DNA from: CAYTTA01 sp964440655
GTDB lineage: Bacteria > Bacteroidota > Rhodothermia > Balneolales > Balneolaceae
Direction: 5' to 3'
NCBI GenBank assembly: GCA_964440655.1
Contig: CAYTTA010000012.1
Coordinates: 1-46,488 of the forward strand
Length of the DNA: 46,488 nt
The notes below the pieces were generated by a model, which saw nothing but the letters and a program-made list of their open reading frames with translations, was not told the origin of the DNA and ran no database searches. Both the position numbers and the translations under genes were made by a program. Below are positions 32,681 through 40,337 of the stretch, one piece after another; positions within the stretch are counted from its first letter, which is position 1; each line of letters starts with the position of its first letter.

Positions 32681-34457
32681 CGGTCTGTTCGGAGACATTT
32701 TCAAAGAGGTTTGCCAGTTGCCGGTTGTCAATTTTTCCATTGTCATTGAGAGGGAAAGAGGGTATCCGGTGGATCCGCCTGGGGATCATATATTCCGGCA
32801 GCCACTTTTTGCTGTATTGCAGAATCTCCTCATCACTCGGTTTCACAGATTCCAGCAAAAAGAGCCGGATCTCCCGGGTATAATCACCCCGGTAAGGCCA
32901 GGGAAGAAGAACGGAGGTCTGCGGGCCTGTGAGGCTTTCGATCGTGTGACGGATCTCCCCGAGTTCCACGCGGTTCCCCCGGATCTTGATCTGACTGTCT
33001 TTACGGCCCAGATAGAAAAATCCTCCCTTCCCGTCTTCACAGACCAGATCTCCGGTCCGGTACCACTGCGTCCCGGGCTCCTCCTGAAAGGTGAGAAATC
33101 CGTTCCGGGTGGCTTCCTCGTTCCGGTAGTAGGAATCGACAACCTGGGGTCCGGTGATGATCAGCTCTCCCCTCTCTGGCTGCCGGATCTTCGTTTTTCC
33201 GTTGTCTGTCGCTTCCGCAGCTGAGGTCGCGGGTGGAGAGTGTTCGGAGTGACCGTTCGTCCCCCCGACAGGGAGGATCCGGTGGCGGTGACCGGGGAAG
33301 AGAGAACCGATGGAGACAATACCGTTATGAGCCCGCACATCGGGGTCCCTTACGGGGTCCCAGCGGTACATGGTAATGTTGATGGTGTTTTCGGTCGGTC
33401 CGTATAGATTGTCAATGACGCTGTTGGGGGCTGCCTTGTGCCAGAGTTCCGTTACTGCCTCATGCAGAGCCTCTCCCGAGAAAAGTGAGTAACGGAGGTC
33501 AGGAAACTGATTCTCCTTCAGAGTCTGGTAGAGATGCATCAAGCGGGGGATGGAGGGTACCGAATACCAGACCGTGAGCCGGTGCCTGCGAATGAATCCC
33601 GCTGGGAGAAAGCGCTCGCGTTCGGGCACCACGTAGAGAGAGGCGCCGCTTGACCAAGTGGCAAACAGATCGTGCACACTCGGATCGAAGGTAAGATCAA
33701 AGGAGTGGGAGATCCGGTCGGTCTCTCTGAAGTCATACAAGCTATGGATGACGTCGATGTAGTGGCGGACATTGCTGTGGCTCACAGGGACCCCTTTCGG
33801 ATTGCCGGTACTGCCCGATGTAAAGAGCAGGTAGGCATATCTTCCCGGTTTCCCGATATTCTGTGGATTTCCGATCTCACCTGGTTCTACGCTCTGTTCG
33901 CGCTCTCCGCTGTTTTGCACATTCTCCGGTTTTCCTTCCCGGGTTGCCGGTTCCGGAACGTACGGGACTGAAGGACCTGATACGGAGAAGCCGGCAAAGA
34001 GAAGCTGGTGGCGATCCTGCGCCTCGATCCGATCTGCGAAAGCCGGATCCGTTTCCGGAAAGAGGATGGTGAGCGGACGGGGAAAGTCGTTCAGAAGCCG
34101 GTTGAGCCCGTCCGGATTGTGATCGTCTGCAATGATCAGCGAGAGGCCGGCGGTTTCCACGATGGTGCGGTTCCGGTCAAGGGGAAATTTCGGATTGAGC
34201 GGAACATACCCTCTGCCCGCCTTCAGGATGGCCAGGAGTCCTGCGAAAGAGACAATACTTCTCTGGGTAAAAAGCCCGATAAACTCCTCGGGGCAATGCC
34301 GCAAGTATGGCACGATCCTCTCCGTGATCTGTTCCAGCTGCCGGTAGCTGTATTCACGGTCGCGCACATGGAGGGCAGGCCGGTCCGGCCAGCGCTTTAC
34401 AGAGGAGTGGAAATAGGAATAGATGTTCTCTCTTTGTTCAGGTTCAGGGGGCTTCAT
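32661..34457 (-). CDS. Amino-acid-type adenylation enzyme (AMP-binding, DltA/NRPS A-domain-like)
   Basis: Product of 598 aa. Core motifs are A3 LLFTSGSTGNPKG (about 210-222), A5 NLYGPTENT, A7 YRTGDL, A8 GRKDSQIKIRGNRVELGEI and A10 lysine K575 (NDNGKIDN). The A4 region SFDLTFDPSVHDLF has Asp257 in the place of the NRPS Asp235 that binds the alpha-amino group, so the substrate should be an amino acid rather than a fatty acid. A low-complexity loop near 165-205 and another near 395-420 are insertions. No condensation or thioesterase domain is attached. The enzyme should load the partner carrier protein encoded just downstream (20-bp overlap). A 119-bp gap separates it from the GNAT-like gene upstream. 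Confidence 0.85.
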   Translation of the reverse strand: MKPPEPEQRENIYSYFHSSVKRWPDRPALHVRDREYSYRQLEQITERIVPYLRHCPEEFIGLFTQRSIVSFAGLLAILKAGRGYVPLNPKFPLDRNRTIVETAGLSLIIADDHNPDGLNRLLNDFPRPLTILFPETDPAFADRIEAQDRHQLLFAGFSVSGPSVPYVPEPATREGKPENVQNSGEREQSVEPGEIGNPQNIGKPGRYAYLLFTSGSTGNPKGVPVSHSNVRHYIDVIHSLYDFRETDRISHSFDLTFDPSVHDLFATWSSGASLYVVPERERFLPAGFIRRHRLTVWYSVPSIPRLMHLYQTLKENQFPDLRYSLFSGEALHEAVTELWHKAAPNSVIDNLYGPTENTINITMYRWDPVRDPDVRAHNGIVSIGSLFPGHRHRILPVGGTNGHSEHSPPATSAAEATDNGKTKIRQPERGELIITGPQVVDSYYRNEEATRNGFLTFQEEPGTQWYRTGDLVCEDGKGGFFYLGRKDSQIKIRGNRVELGEIRHTIESLTGPQTSVLLPWPYRGDYTREIRLFLLESVKPSDEEILQYSKKWLPEYMIPRRIHRIPSFPLNDNGKIDNRQLANLFENVSEQTDEEPSR

Positions 34458-34576
34458 CTTGGATTATCTCTGTGGTGGTATTCTTGAAATCGTCTTGCGA
34501 GTCCGGAACAGACGTAAGGTCGTCATTGCCGGTCCTGTGAAGTGATTTTGATGGATCGTCTCAAACCCGTTAACCT

Positions 34577-35386
34577 TCACCGGACGGAAATTCCGGCCTG
34601 TCTCCGTTTATGCTCTGCTGCGAGATCCTTCACATTCAGATTCCCGGTTCTCAGTTTCCCGGCATAGATGGCACCAGTATGCCGACCGAGTATCCGCAGG
34701 TGGAGAGCCCGGTACTGACCGATTGGTTTTTCTCCCTTCTTCAGCTTGGTCTTCAGCGATGCACCATTATCGATCTCCACATTGGAGTAGATCCACGCTT
34801 CGGGAAAAATGGAGCGTATCTCCCGGTAGGATCGTTCAATCAGATAGAGAAATGCCCCTTTTCCCCTGTAGGCAGGATGAACCTCTCCGGCAAAACTGAG
34901 AAAAGCGATCGGTCCCTGTATCGGATAGTTGCGGGGAATGGCGGTGAACCGGCCGGGTTCAGGGCGGTAGTTCTCTCCTTTCTTCCGGAAGGGGATACGG
35001 ATGGTCCAGAGATAGCCGACCCACCCCTCCGCTGTGTAGAGAAGATGGCCTTCCGCTCCGCTTTTCAGGTAGTGACGGAAACGGCGCTGACGTCTCCGGT
35101 CATCTTTGAACACTTTCCGTATCAGCTCGGGATCTGCCTGTGAATAGCGGCAGTTGCGGATCATCAGCCTTACGGGCCTCTCCGGTTCAGACTGAATCTC
35201 TTCCACCGAATTTACCCATCCGGATCGATTGGACAATCCGGGGGGATGTCTGGAAAAACCATTACTGTTTTCTGGTCCCAGATATTTTTCGAAAAAAAAG
35301 AGGGATGAAATCTGAACCTGAAACAGGTAGTTGCGTCCTTTTTCTGCGGTATGAATCCATTTTTTAAGAACCGGTGCGACTCTCAT
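34577..35386 (-). CDS. GNAT-like acyltransferase in the carrier-protein cluster
   Basis: Product of 269 aa. The first ~75 residues are of unknown type. Residues about 75-235 look like a GNAT fold: VRLMIRNCRYSQADPELIRKVF at the start, the acyl-donor loop EVHPAYRGKGAFLYLIERSYRE (R174-G-K-G-A178), and the late SNVEIDNGASLKTKLKKGEKPIGQYRAL resembling the N-x-x-S ... G block. Instead of acetyl-CoA it may use the pantetheine arm of the nearby carrier protein; this is inference. Its ATG overlaps the stop of the LFTR-like gene (ATGA), so the two proteins are made together. No close family is recognised. Confidence 0.68.
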   Translation of the reverse strand: MRVAPVLKKWIHTAEKGRNYLFQVQISSLFFFEKYLGPENSNGFSRHPPGLSNRSGWVNSVEEIQSEPERPVRLMIRNCRYSQADPELIRKVFKDDRRRQRRFRHYLKSGAEGHLLYTAEGWVGYLWTIRIPFRKKGENYRPEPGRFTAIPRNYPIQGPIAFLSFAGEVHPAYRGKGAFLYLIERSYREIRSIFPEAWIYSNVEIDNGASLKTKLKKGEKPIGQYRALHLRILGRHTGAIYAGKLRTGNLNVKDLAAEHKRRQAGISVR

Positions 35387-36171
35387 ACGTTGATTCCGGT
35401 GCCTCCTCTCTTTTCACTTTTTTCCGGTTTCGTTCTGGTAACGGATCCGGGTGCGTCTCCATTCATTTCCCGCAGTTTCAGCCCCGGATGGGTCCCGTTC
35501 ACCTTCAGACTCTGTACCACCTTCGAAATAAACTCTTCCACGGGTACGGATCTGGCGCCATATCTCTGAAAATTTCCTGTCATCTGATGACAGTCGATCA
35601 GCTCCAGGGTACCGTTCAGAAGCATTCGGATCAGCGCGCCCTGGACGATGCTTCCTGCCCTGTTCTCCCTGTGGAACATGCTCATGATGGAGAATGTCCC
35701 GCCGATCCGGATGCCCCACAGACCACCTGCCAGTCGCTCTCCGCTCCAAGCTTCCAGGGAGTGGACCCAGCCTTTGCGCTGCATCTCACTGTAGAGCCCG
35801 ATGACCGAATCGTTGATCCAGGTTCTCTCCTCTCTCCGGCAGCTTCGGATTACCTCGTCGAATCGGGTATCGGTCCGGATCTCGAACAGATTCTGATTCA
35901 TGTAGCTTTGAAGCCGCTTCGGTATTCGGGCTGTCTCCCGGGTGATGACCGCCCTTTCGTCGGTGCTCCGCCAGCTGAATTCGTTGGTATGATAGGCACC
36001 AACCAGGTAAGCCCCCTGCAGGTAGTTCGCAATGACCCGTTCCGGTGTAGGCGCTGTCTGATTGAGAGCGCACCGGATGGCGATATCCGGCCGTACAAAC
36101 AGTTTCACCACCACTTTTTCGAGCAGTAATCTGTACCCACCCGAAAGGGAGGAGGAGAAGGTATCCAGCAT
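35383..36171 (-). CDS. Leucyl/phenylalanyl-tRNA-protein transferase-like protein (Aat family, divergent)
   Basis: Product of 262 aa (E. coli Aat is 234). Family signatures in order: NYLQGAYLVGAY, DERAVI, IPKRLQ, TWINDSVIGLYSEM (117-130), VHSLEAWSGERLAGGLWG (136-153), FSIMSMFHR (160-168), LIDCHQMTGNFQRYGARSVPVEEF (191-214). D193 corresponds to the catalytic Asp of E. coli Aat, but the Glu of the usual GESMF box is Met163, and the Gln after IDC is His. Classical Aat transfers Leu/Phe from tRNA to protein N-termini for ClpS/ClpAP decay. Here the gene starts a unit with a GNAT-like, an adenylation and a carrier gene, so the donor could be an aminoacyl carrier protein and the acceptor something else. 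Confidence 0.8.
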   Translation of the reverse strand: MLDTFSSSLSGGYRLLLEKVVVKLFVRPDIAIRCALNQTAPTPERVIANYLQGAYLVGAYHTNEFSWRSTDERAVITRETARIPKRLQSYMNQNLFEIRTDTRFDEVIRSCRREERTWINDSVIGLYSEMQRKGWVHSLEAWSGERLAGGLWGIRIGGTFSIMSMFHRENRAGSIVQGALIRMLLNGTLELIDCHQMTGNFQRYGARSVPVEEFISKVVQSLKVNGTHPGLKLREMNGDAPGSVTRTKPEKSEKRGGTGINV

Positions 36172-36345
36172 GTTGATTCATCTCTTGAAAGCACCCGTAC
36201 AAAGGTGGAGGCTCCGGCTGATCGGCGCCATCTGTTTCGTTGAAGGAGTGTCCCTGCCGTGTGATGACAAATAATGTGCCAGAAAAAGAGTCTGGTGAAT
36301 GGCGTTCTGAGCGGAGATGCCGCAGCCACTCCTTTGGCGGGATGT

Positions 36346-36394
36346 GTAATTCTTACATGAATCCCGCAGAGGGGGTAATAGTTACATGGATTCC
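36346..36394. promoter_or_regulatory. Two direct repeats, each with a GTAA-N3-TTAC dyad (candidate operator)
   Basis: Copies at 36346-36364 and 36375-36394 share GTAAT-NN-TTACATG-N-AT. Each contains GTAA-N3-TTAC (36346-36356 and 36375-36385), 29 bp apart centre to centre. They lie about 175-220 bp upstream of the LFTR-like operon start and overlap the 3' end of the membrane protein gene. A related GTAATTAC palindrome (36880-36887) lies upstream of that membrane gene. Confidence 0.45.
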
Positions 36395-36747
36395 TTCCGG
36401 CTGTTTCCGGAGGCTTTTCTTATTCTTCCGAAGTAACAGCCGGTCAGGGTGCCGAAACCTCCGATCAGAGCTCCGATCAGAAAAGTGATGAGCAGAATAA
36501 CGGCGGAAGAACCTGTCTGTAGCATGCCGGCAATCCGTATGGTCAGGATGCCTCCGCTCGCCAGATGGATGTAGAGTGCGTGAGCAAGCCAGGCCAGGCC
36601 TGCCGCAGCGGAGCCGAAGAGGAATGCCCTGGTGGCATCATGCAGAAGCCAGCTGCCGAAGAAAAATCCCGACAGGGCGGCGGACCACCAGGGCAGGAAG
36701 AGTAAAAAGAGCCAGCTGAAGAGAAAAATGAGAAGGAAAGCGAGCAT
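36382..36747 (-). CDS. Small membrane protein, function unknown
   Basis: Product of 121 aa with four hydrophobic segments (about 3-19, 22-39, 45-63 and 80-106). It has Trp/Phe-rich first helices and a Gly-rich last one (LIGALIGGFGTLTGCYFGR). It ends in a short basic tail. No family is recognised. It lies upstream of the LFTR-like operon on the same strand, 210 bp before its start. That gap contains a dyad repeat, so it may belong to the same regulon but not necessarily to the same transcript. Confidence 0.6.
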   Translation of the reverse strand: MLAFLLIFLFSWLFLLFLPWWSAALSGFFFGSWLLHDATRAFLFGSAAAGLAWLAHALYIHLASGGILTIRIAGMLQTGSSAVILLITFLIGALIGGFGTLTGCYFGRIRKASGNSRKESM

Positions 36748-37069
36748 CGGCCCTTATATGCGGTTGAAAAAGAGAATCCATGGGATTTGGAGTTCGAAAC
36801 TGAATCGTCTGTTCCTCTGATCCACTCCTGATTGCACGGATTGATGCAGCGGACTCCGGTAATAAATGGGCGGAAATGGGTAATTACATACCGGCGGATC
36901 CGTTCCGTCCGATTTTCGGTTGTACATGAAAAACCGATTCTGCCGATAAAAGATTCAGGCGGCTGTGACCGGAGTGAAGTTCCGGCACGAGAACAGATTT
37001 CAGTTATTAAGGATATTATTTTCTATCTTTTCAACCGGATGGTAACGCTTTCAATTAACTGGCAAAATA
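36748..37069. other. Divergent 322-bp intergenic region
   Basis: It separates the small membrane protein gene (minus) from the E2 gene (plus). It holds the GTAATTAC palindrome at 36880-36887 and an AT-rich stretch before the E2 start (about 37010-37065, including TATCTTTT near 37025) that could be its promoter. No gene or tRNA is seen. Confidence 0.4.
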
Positions 37070-38854
37070 ATGGCAAAAGTTGAAGTCTTGATGCCCCGGA
37101 TGGGGGAATCGGTCATGGAAGGATCCGTCATTGAATGGGCGAAAAAAGTGGGTGATAAAGTGGAAGTCGACGAGGTCCTTCTTGAAGTGGCCACCGATAA
37201 GGTGGACACGGAAATCCCCTCCCCGGAAAGCGGAATTCTGGTGGAAATTCTTGCCAGTGAAGGCGATACCGTCGAAGTGGGAAAACCGATTGCCGTTATA
37301 GAAACCGATCCGGCAGCCGCCTCTGCTGCAGGAGCCGCCGGAGCCGGGGCCGTGGAAGAGGAGGCATCGGTCGCCGCAACCGGTGAAGAAGCGCGCACGG
37401 AACCTGAACCCGCACCCGCCGAATCCCGGTCTGAACCGGCAGCCGCGGCCCCCTCCGGGACAGCTCAGCAGAGTGGTCAGCGTGTCGAGGTCCTTATGCC
37501 CCAGATGGGGGAATCGGTCATGGAGGGTACCGTGATCGAGTGGGCGAAGAAGGTGGGGGATCATGTGGAAACCGACGAAACTCTGCTGGAGATTGCCACC
37601 GACAAGGTGGATACTGAAATCCCTTCTCCCGAATCGGGAATCCTGCTTGAAATTCTGGCCGAGGCCGGTGAAACCATTGAGGTGGGACAGGTGATCGCCA
37701 TCATCGGAACGGGCAGCGGTGCAGCCGCAGCTGTCGCGCCGGCCGAAGAGACGAGAAAGCCGCAGAGTGAAGAGCCGGTTGCAACGCCGGTAAGCAACGG
37801 AAAGTCACAGCAGGAGGCCTCTCCGGAATCCGGTGAGGAGCCGAAGCGCCTGGGAGACGACGGACGATACTACTCCCCGCTTGTCCGCTCCATTGCGAAA
37901 GAGGAGGGCATTTCACAGAAAGAACTTGAGACCATTGAAGGTAGCGGCAAGGAGGGCAGGGTCTCCAAGGAGGATATTCTCGATTATGTGCGCCGGAAGA
38001 AGGCGGGCGAGTTCGACGCTCCCGCCGCTCCCTCTGCCGCGCCTGCTGAAATTCGTGAGACCCGGCAGCCCGCCGCTGGAGCAGCCGGCCGCTCCCACAT
38101 CTCCGCCGGAGAACTTGATGTCCAGCGTCCTTCCGGAAATGTGGAGATCATCAAGATGGATCGCATGCGGAAGATGATTGCCGAGCATATGGTACGCTCC
38201 AAGCAGACCTCCGCTCATGTGACCACCTTCATGGAAGTGGATGTAACCGATATTGTGCGCTGGAGAGAAGCCAACAAGCGGAGCTTCCAGGAGATGACCG
38301 GTGTGAAACTCACCTACACGCCGATCTTCATCGAGGCAATCATCCAGGCGATCCAGGAGTTTCCCCTCATGAACAGTTCGGTGGAGGGCGAGGATATTAT
38401 TGTCAAGCGTGATATCAACTTCGGTATTGCTGTAGCCCTCGGTGAAGGGGGCAAGGGAGGACTGATCGTGCCCGTCATCAAGAGAGCGCAGGAGAAAAAT
38501 CTGGTCGGGATTGCCAAAGCGGTTTCCGAGATGGCGGACAAGGCCCGGAACAAGGACCTCAAGCCGGATGACCTGGTGGGCGGGACCATAACCCTCACCA
38601 ACTACGGAAGCGTCGGGAATCTGATGGGTACACCCATCATCAATCAGCCGCAGGTGGCCATCATTGGAACGGGAATCATCTCCAAAAGGCCGGTGGTTCT
38701 CGAGACCTCCCAAGGGGATGTGATTGCGATCCGTCATATCATGTATCTCTCCATGAGCTATGATCACCGCATTATCGACGGGGCGCACGGTGGGGCATTC
38801 CTGAGCCGGGTCAAGGAACTTCTGGAAAGCTTCGATCTGAACCGATCCATCTGA
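37070..38854 (+). CDS. 2-oxo acid dehydrogenase complex E2 subunit with two lipoyl domains
   Basis: Product of 594 aa. Two nearly identical lipoyl domains (about 1-80 and 138-213) carry lysines K44 and K179 in the ATDKVDTEIPSPESG motif. They are joined by Ala/Pro/Glu linkers. A peripheral subunit-binding domain (about 267-308, YYSPLVRSIAKEEGISQKELETIEGSGKEGRVSKEDIL) and the acyltransferase core (about 358-594) follow, with catalytic His566 in SMSYDHRIIDG. The core resembles branched-chain or pyruvate E2 proteins (IIKMDRMRKMIAEHMVRSKQTSAHVTTF). No E1 or E3 gene is adjacent, so the substrate (pyruvate, 2-oxoglutarate or branched-chain oxo acids) cannot be settled. Confidence 0.93.
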   Translation: MAKVEVLMPRMGESVMEGSVIEWAKKVGDKVEVDEVLLEVATDKVDTEIPSPESGILVEILASEGDTVEVGKPIAVIETDPAAASAAGAAGAGAVEEEASVAATGEEARTEPEPAPAESRSEPAAAAPSGTAQQSGQRVEVLMPQMGESVMEGTVIEWAKKVGDHVETDETLLEIATDKVDTEIPSPESGILLEILAEAGETIEVGQVIAIIGTGSGAAAAVAPAEETRKPQSEEPVATPVSNGKSQQEASPESGEEPKRLGDDGRYYSPLVRSIAKEEGISQKELETIEGSGKEGRVSKEDILDYVRRKKAGEFDAPAAPSAAPAEIRETRQPAAGAAGRSHISAGELDVQRPSGNVEIIKMDRMRKMIAEHMVRSKQTSAHVTTFMEVDVTDIVRWREANKRSFQEMTGVKLTYTPIFIEAIIQAIQEFPLMNSSVEGEDIIVKRDINFGIAVALGEGGKGGLIVPVIKRAQEKNLVGIAKAVSEMADKARNKDLKPDDLVGGTITLTNYGSVGNLMGTPIINQPQVAIIGTGIISKRPVVLETSQGDVIAIRHIMYLSMSYDHRIIDGAHGGAFLSRVKELLESFDLNRSI

Positions 38855-38909
38855 CCGGGGGATCCGGAGCCATTCATTCTTCCAGAAAACCCTTTCGACT
38901 CCAACCTAT

Positions 38910-39758
38910 ATGCTGGTAACCGGATCCATTACGGAAATCAGGAACACGGTCCGTCTCTGGAAGCGTGAAAAGCTCAGGGTGGCCTTTGTTCCGACAATGG
39001 GAGCGCTCCATGACGGGCATATCGAGCTGATCCGGATGGCCCGGGAACAGGCCCAGAGGGTGGTGGTCTCCGTCTTTGTCAATCCGGAACAGTTCGGGCC
39101 GAATGAGGATTTCGACCGCTATCCGAGAGATCCTGAAGCGGACATCCGTGTCTGCCGGAAAAATAGGGTGGCGGCGGTCTTCATGCCTGAGGAGACGGAT
39201 ATCTATCCTGGTCCCCGCTACTTCTCTTTTCAGATCGGGGAGCTGAACCGGCATCTGTGCGGCGCAAGCCGTCCGGGATTTTTCGAGGGGGTCGCGCTGG
39301 TGGTCAACAAACTCTTCAACATCATCGAACCGGATGTCGCCATCTTCGGCCAGAAGGATTACCAGCAGTTCCGGATTCTGGAGCAGATGGTCCGGGAGTT
39401 CGACCATGACATCGAAATGGTGATGTGCCCGGTCGTACGCGCCAACGATGGGCTCGCGCTCAGCAGCAGAAACCGTTATATGACGAATGAGGAGAGACTT
39501 CTGGCGCCTTCCCTCTACCGCTCGCTTGTATGGATTGAGAAACAACTGAAGAGCGGGGTGGATGAGCCTTCGCTGCTCATTGAACACCAGAAGAGGGAAC
39601 TTGAAGAAAAAGGGATGAGAATTGATTATCTTGGTGTCTATTCTCATGACACGCTGCAACCGGTAAGCAGAGTCGAACCGGGAAGCCGTTATCTGCTTGC
39701 CGGTGCTGTTTTTATCGGAAGCACGCGTCTCATAGACAATATTTTAATCGAGAGGTAG
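38910..39758 (+). CDS. panC: Pantothenate synthetase (pantoate--beta-alanine ligase)
   Basis: Product of 282 aa. Signatures are FVPTMGALHDGHIELIRMA (ATP site HIGH-like), SVFVNPEQFGPNEDFDRYPR, GVALVVNKLFNIIEPDVAIFGQKDYQQ, VVRANDGLALSSRNRYM (KMSKS-like). It joins pantoate to beta-alanine with ATP, the final step of vitamin B5 synthesis in the cytoplasm. Beta-alanine would come from PanD, encoded 63 bp downstream on the same strand. PanB and PanE are not in the window. Pantothenate also feeds the phosphopantetheine arm of carrier proteins such as the one at 32333-32680, though no direct link is shown. Confidence 0.96.
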   Translation: MLVTGSITEIRNTVRLWKREKLRVAFVPTMGALHDGHIELIRMAREQAQRVVVSVFVNPEQFGPNEDFDRYPRDPEADIRVCRKNRVAAVFMPEETDIYPGPRYFSFQIGELNRHLCGASRPGFFEGVALVVNKLFNIIEPDVAIFGQKDYQQFRILEQMVREFDHDIEMVMCPVVRANDGLALSSRNRYMTNEERLLAPSLYRSLVWIEKQLKSGVDEPSLLIEHQKRELEEKGMRIDYLGVYSHDTLQPVSRVEPGSRYLLAGAVFIGSTRLIDNILIER

Positions 39759-39821
39759 TTGGCCCGATCCCGGCCGGGAGATGGCCGGCCCTCCTGTCTG
39801 CAGTAAAAACACCCGTCCGCA

Positions 39822-40238
39822 ATGTATCTTACCCTGTTCAAATCGAAGCTGCATCAGATGAGGGTGACGGAAGCGAACCTCATGTACGAAGGAAGCATCA
39901 CGATCGATGAGGAGCTTCTCGAACTGGCCGGCATCCTTCCCTGGGAGAAGGTACAGGTGGTGAACATCACCAATGGATCCCGGCTGGAAACCTACACCAT
40001 CCCGGGAGAACGGGGAAGCCGCGTCTGTTGCATGAACGGTGCAGCTGCACGTCTCACACAGGTTGACGACCGGATCATCGTCATCAGCTATGCCCAGCTC
40101 ACCCCGGAAGAGGCGGCCGGACACAAACCGCGTGTCGTGGTGGTGGACAGGGAGAACAATCCCGTACGACTCCTCAGGGATGGGGTTCCAGAACGAAGCT
40201 TTGATCTGGAGTCCGGTGATGAGAAGCGGGCCGGGTAA
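39822..40238 (+). CDS. panD: Aspartate 1-decarboxylase
   Basis: Product of 138 aa. It is a pyruvoyl enzyme made as a proenzyme. The self-cleavage site is G24-S25 in NLMYEGSITID, where Ser25 becomes the pyruvoyl group. K9 near the start (LFKSKLHQMRVTEA) and the later RLETYTIPGERGSRVCCMNGAAARL are the usual active-site blocks. It makes beta-alanine from L-aspartate for PanC. The C-terminus is about 10-15 residues longer than in E. coli. It forms a two-gene unit with panC and is convergent with the dipeptidase gene. Confidence 0.95.
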   Translation: MYLTLFKSKLHQMRVTEANLMYEGSITIDEELLELAGILPWEKVQVVNITNGSRLETYTIPGERGSRVCCMNGAAARLTQVDDRIIVISYAQLTPEEAAGHKPRVVVVDRENNPVRLLRDGVPERSFDLESGDEKRAG

Positions 40239-40337
40239 ATCACCCGCTTGCTCCGAATCCGGGAAGAGACTGCACGATCAGATCCCCAATGCTTTACATC
40301 CTCAACGTTTTCCAACCCGAAGAGGCCGCAGCCCCTG

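Noticed and set aside
35383..36171. Ordinary N-end-rule aat gene
   Set aside because: The context with carrier protein and adenylation genes and the changed GESMF box make a plain aat label unsafe, so no gene symbol was given.
39759..39821. GC-rich CCGGCC/GGCCGG stem between panC and panD
   Set aside because: Only six pairs in a GC-rich short gap; too weak to call a terminator.
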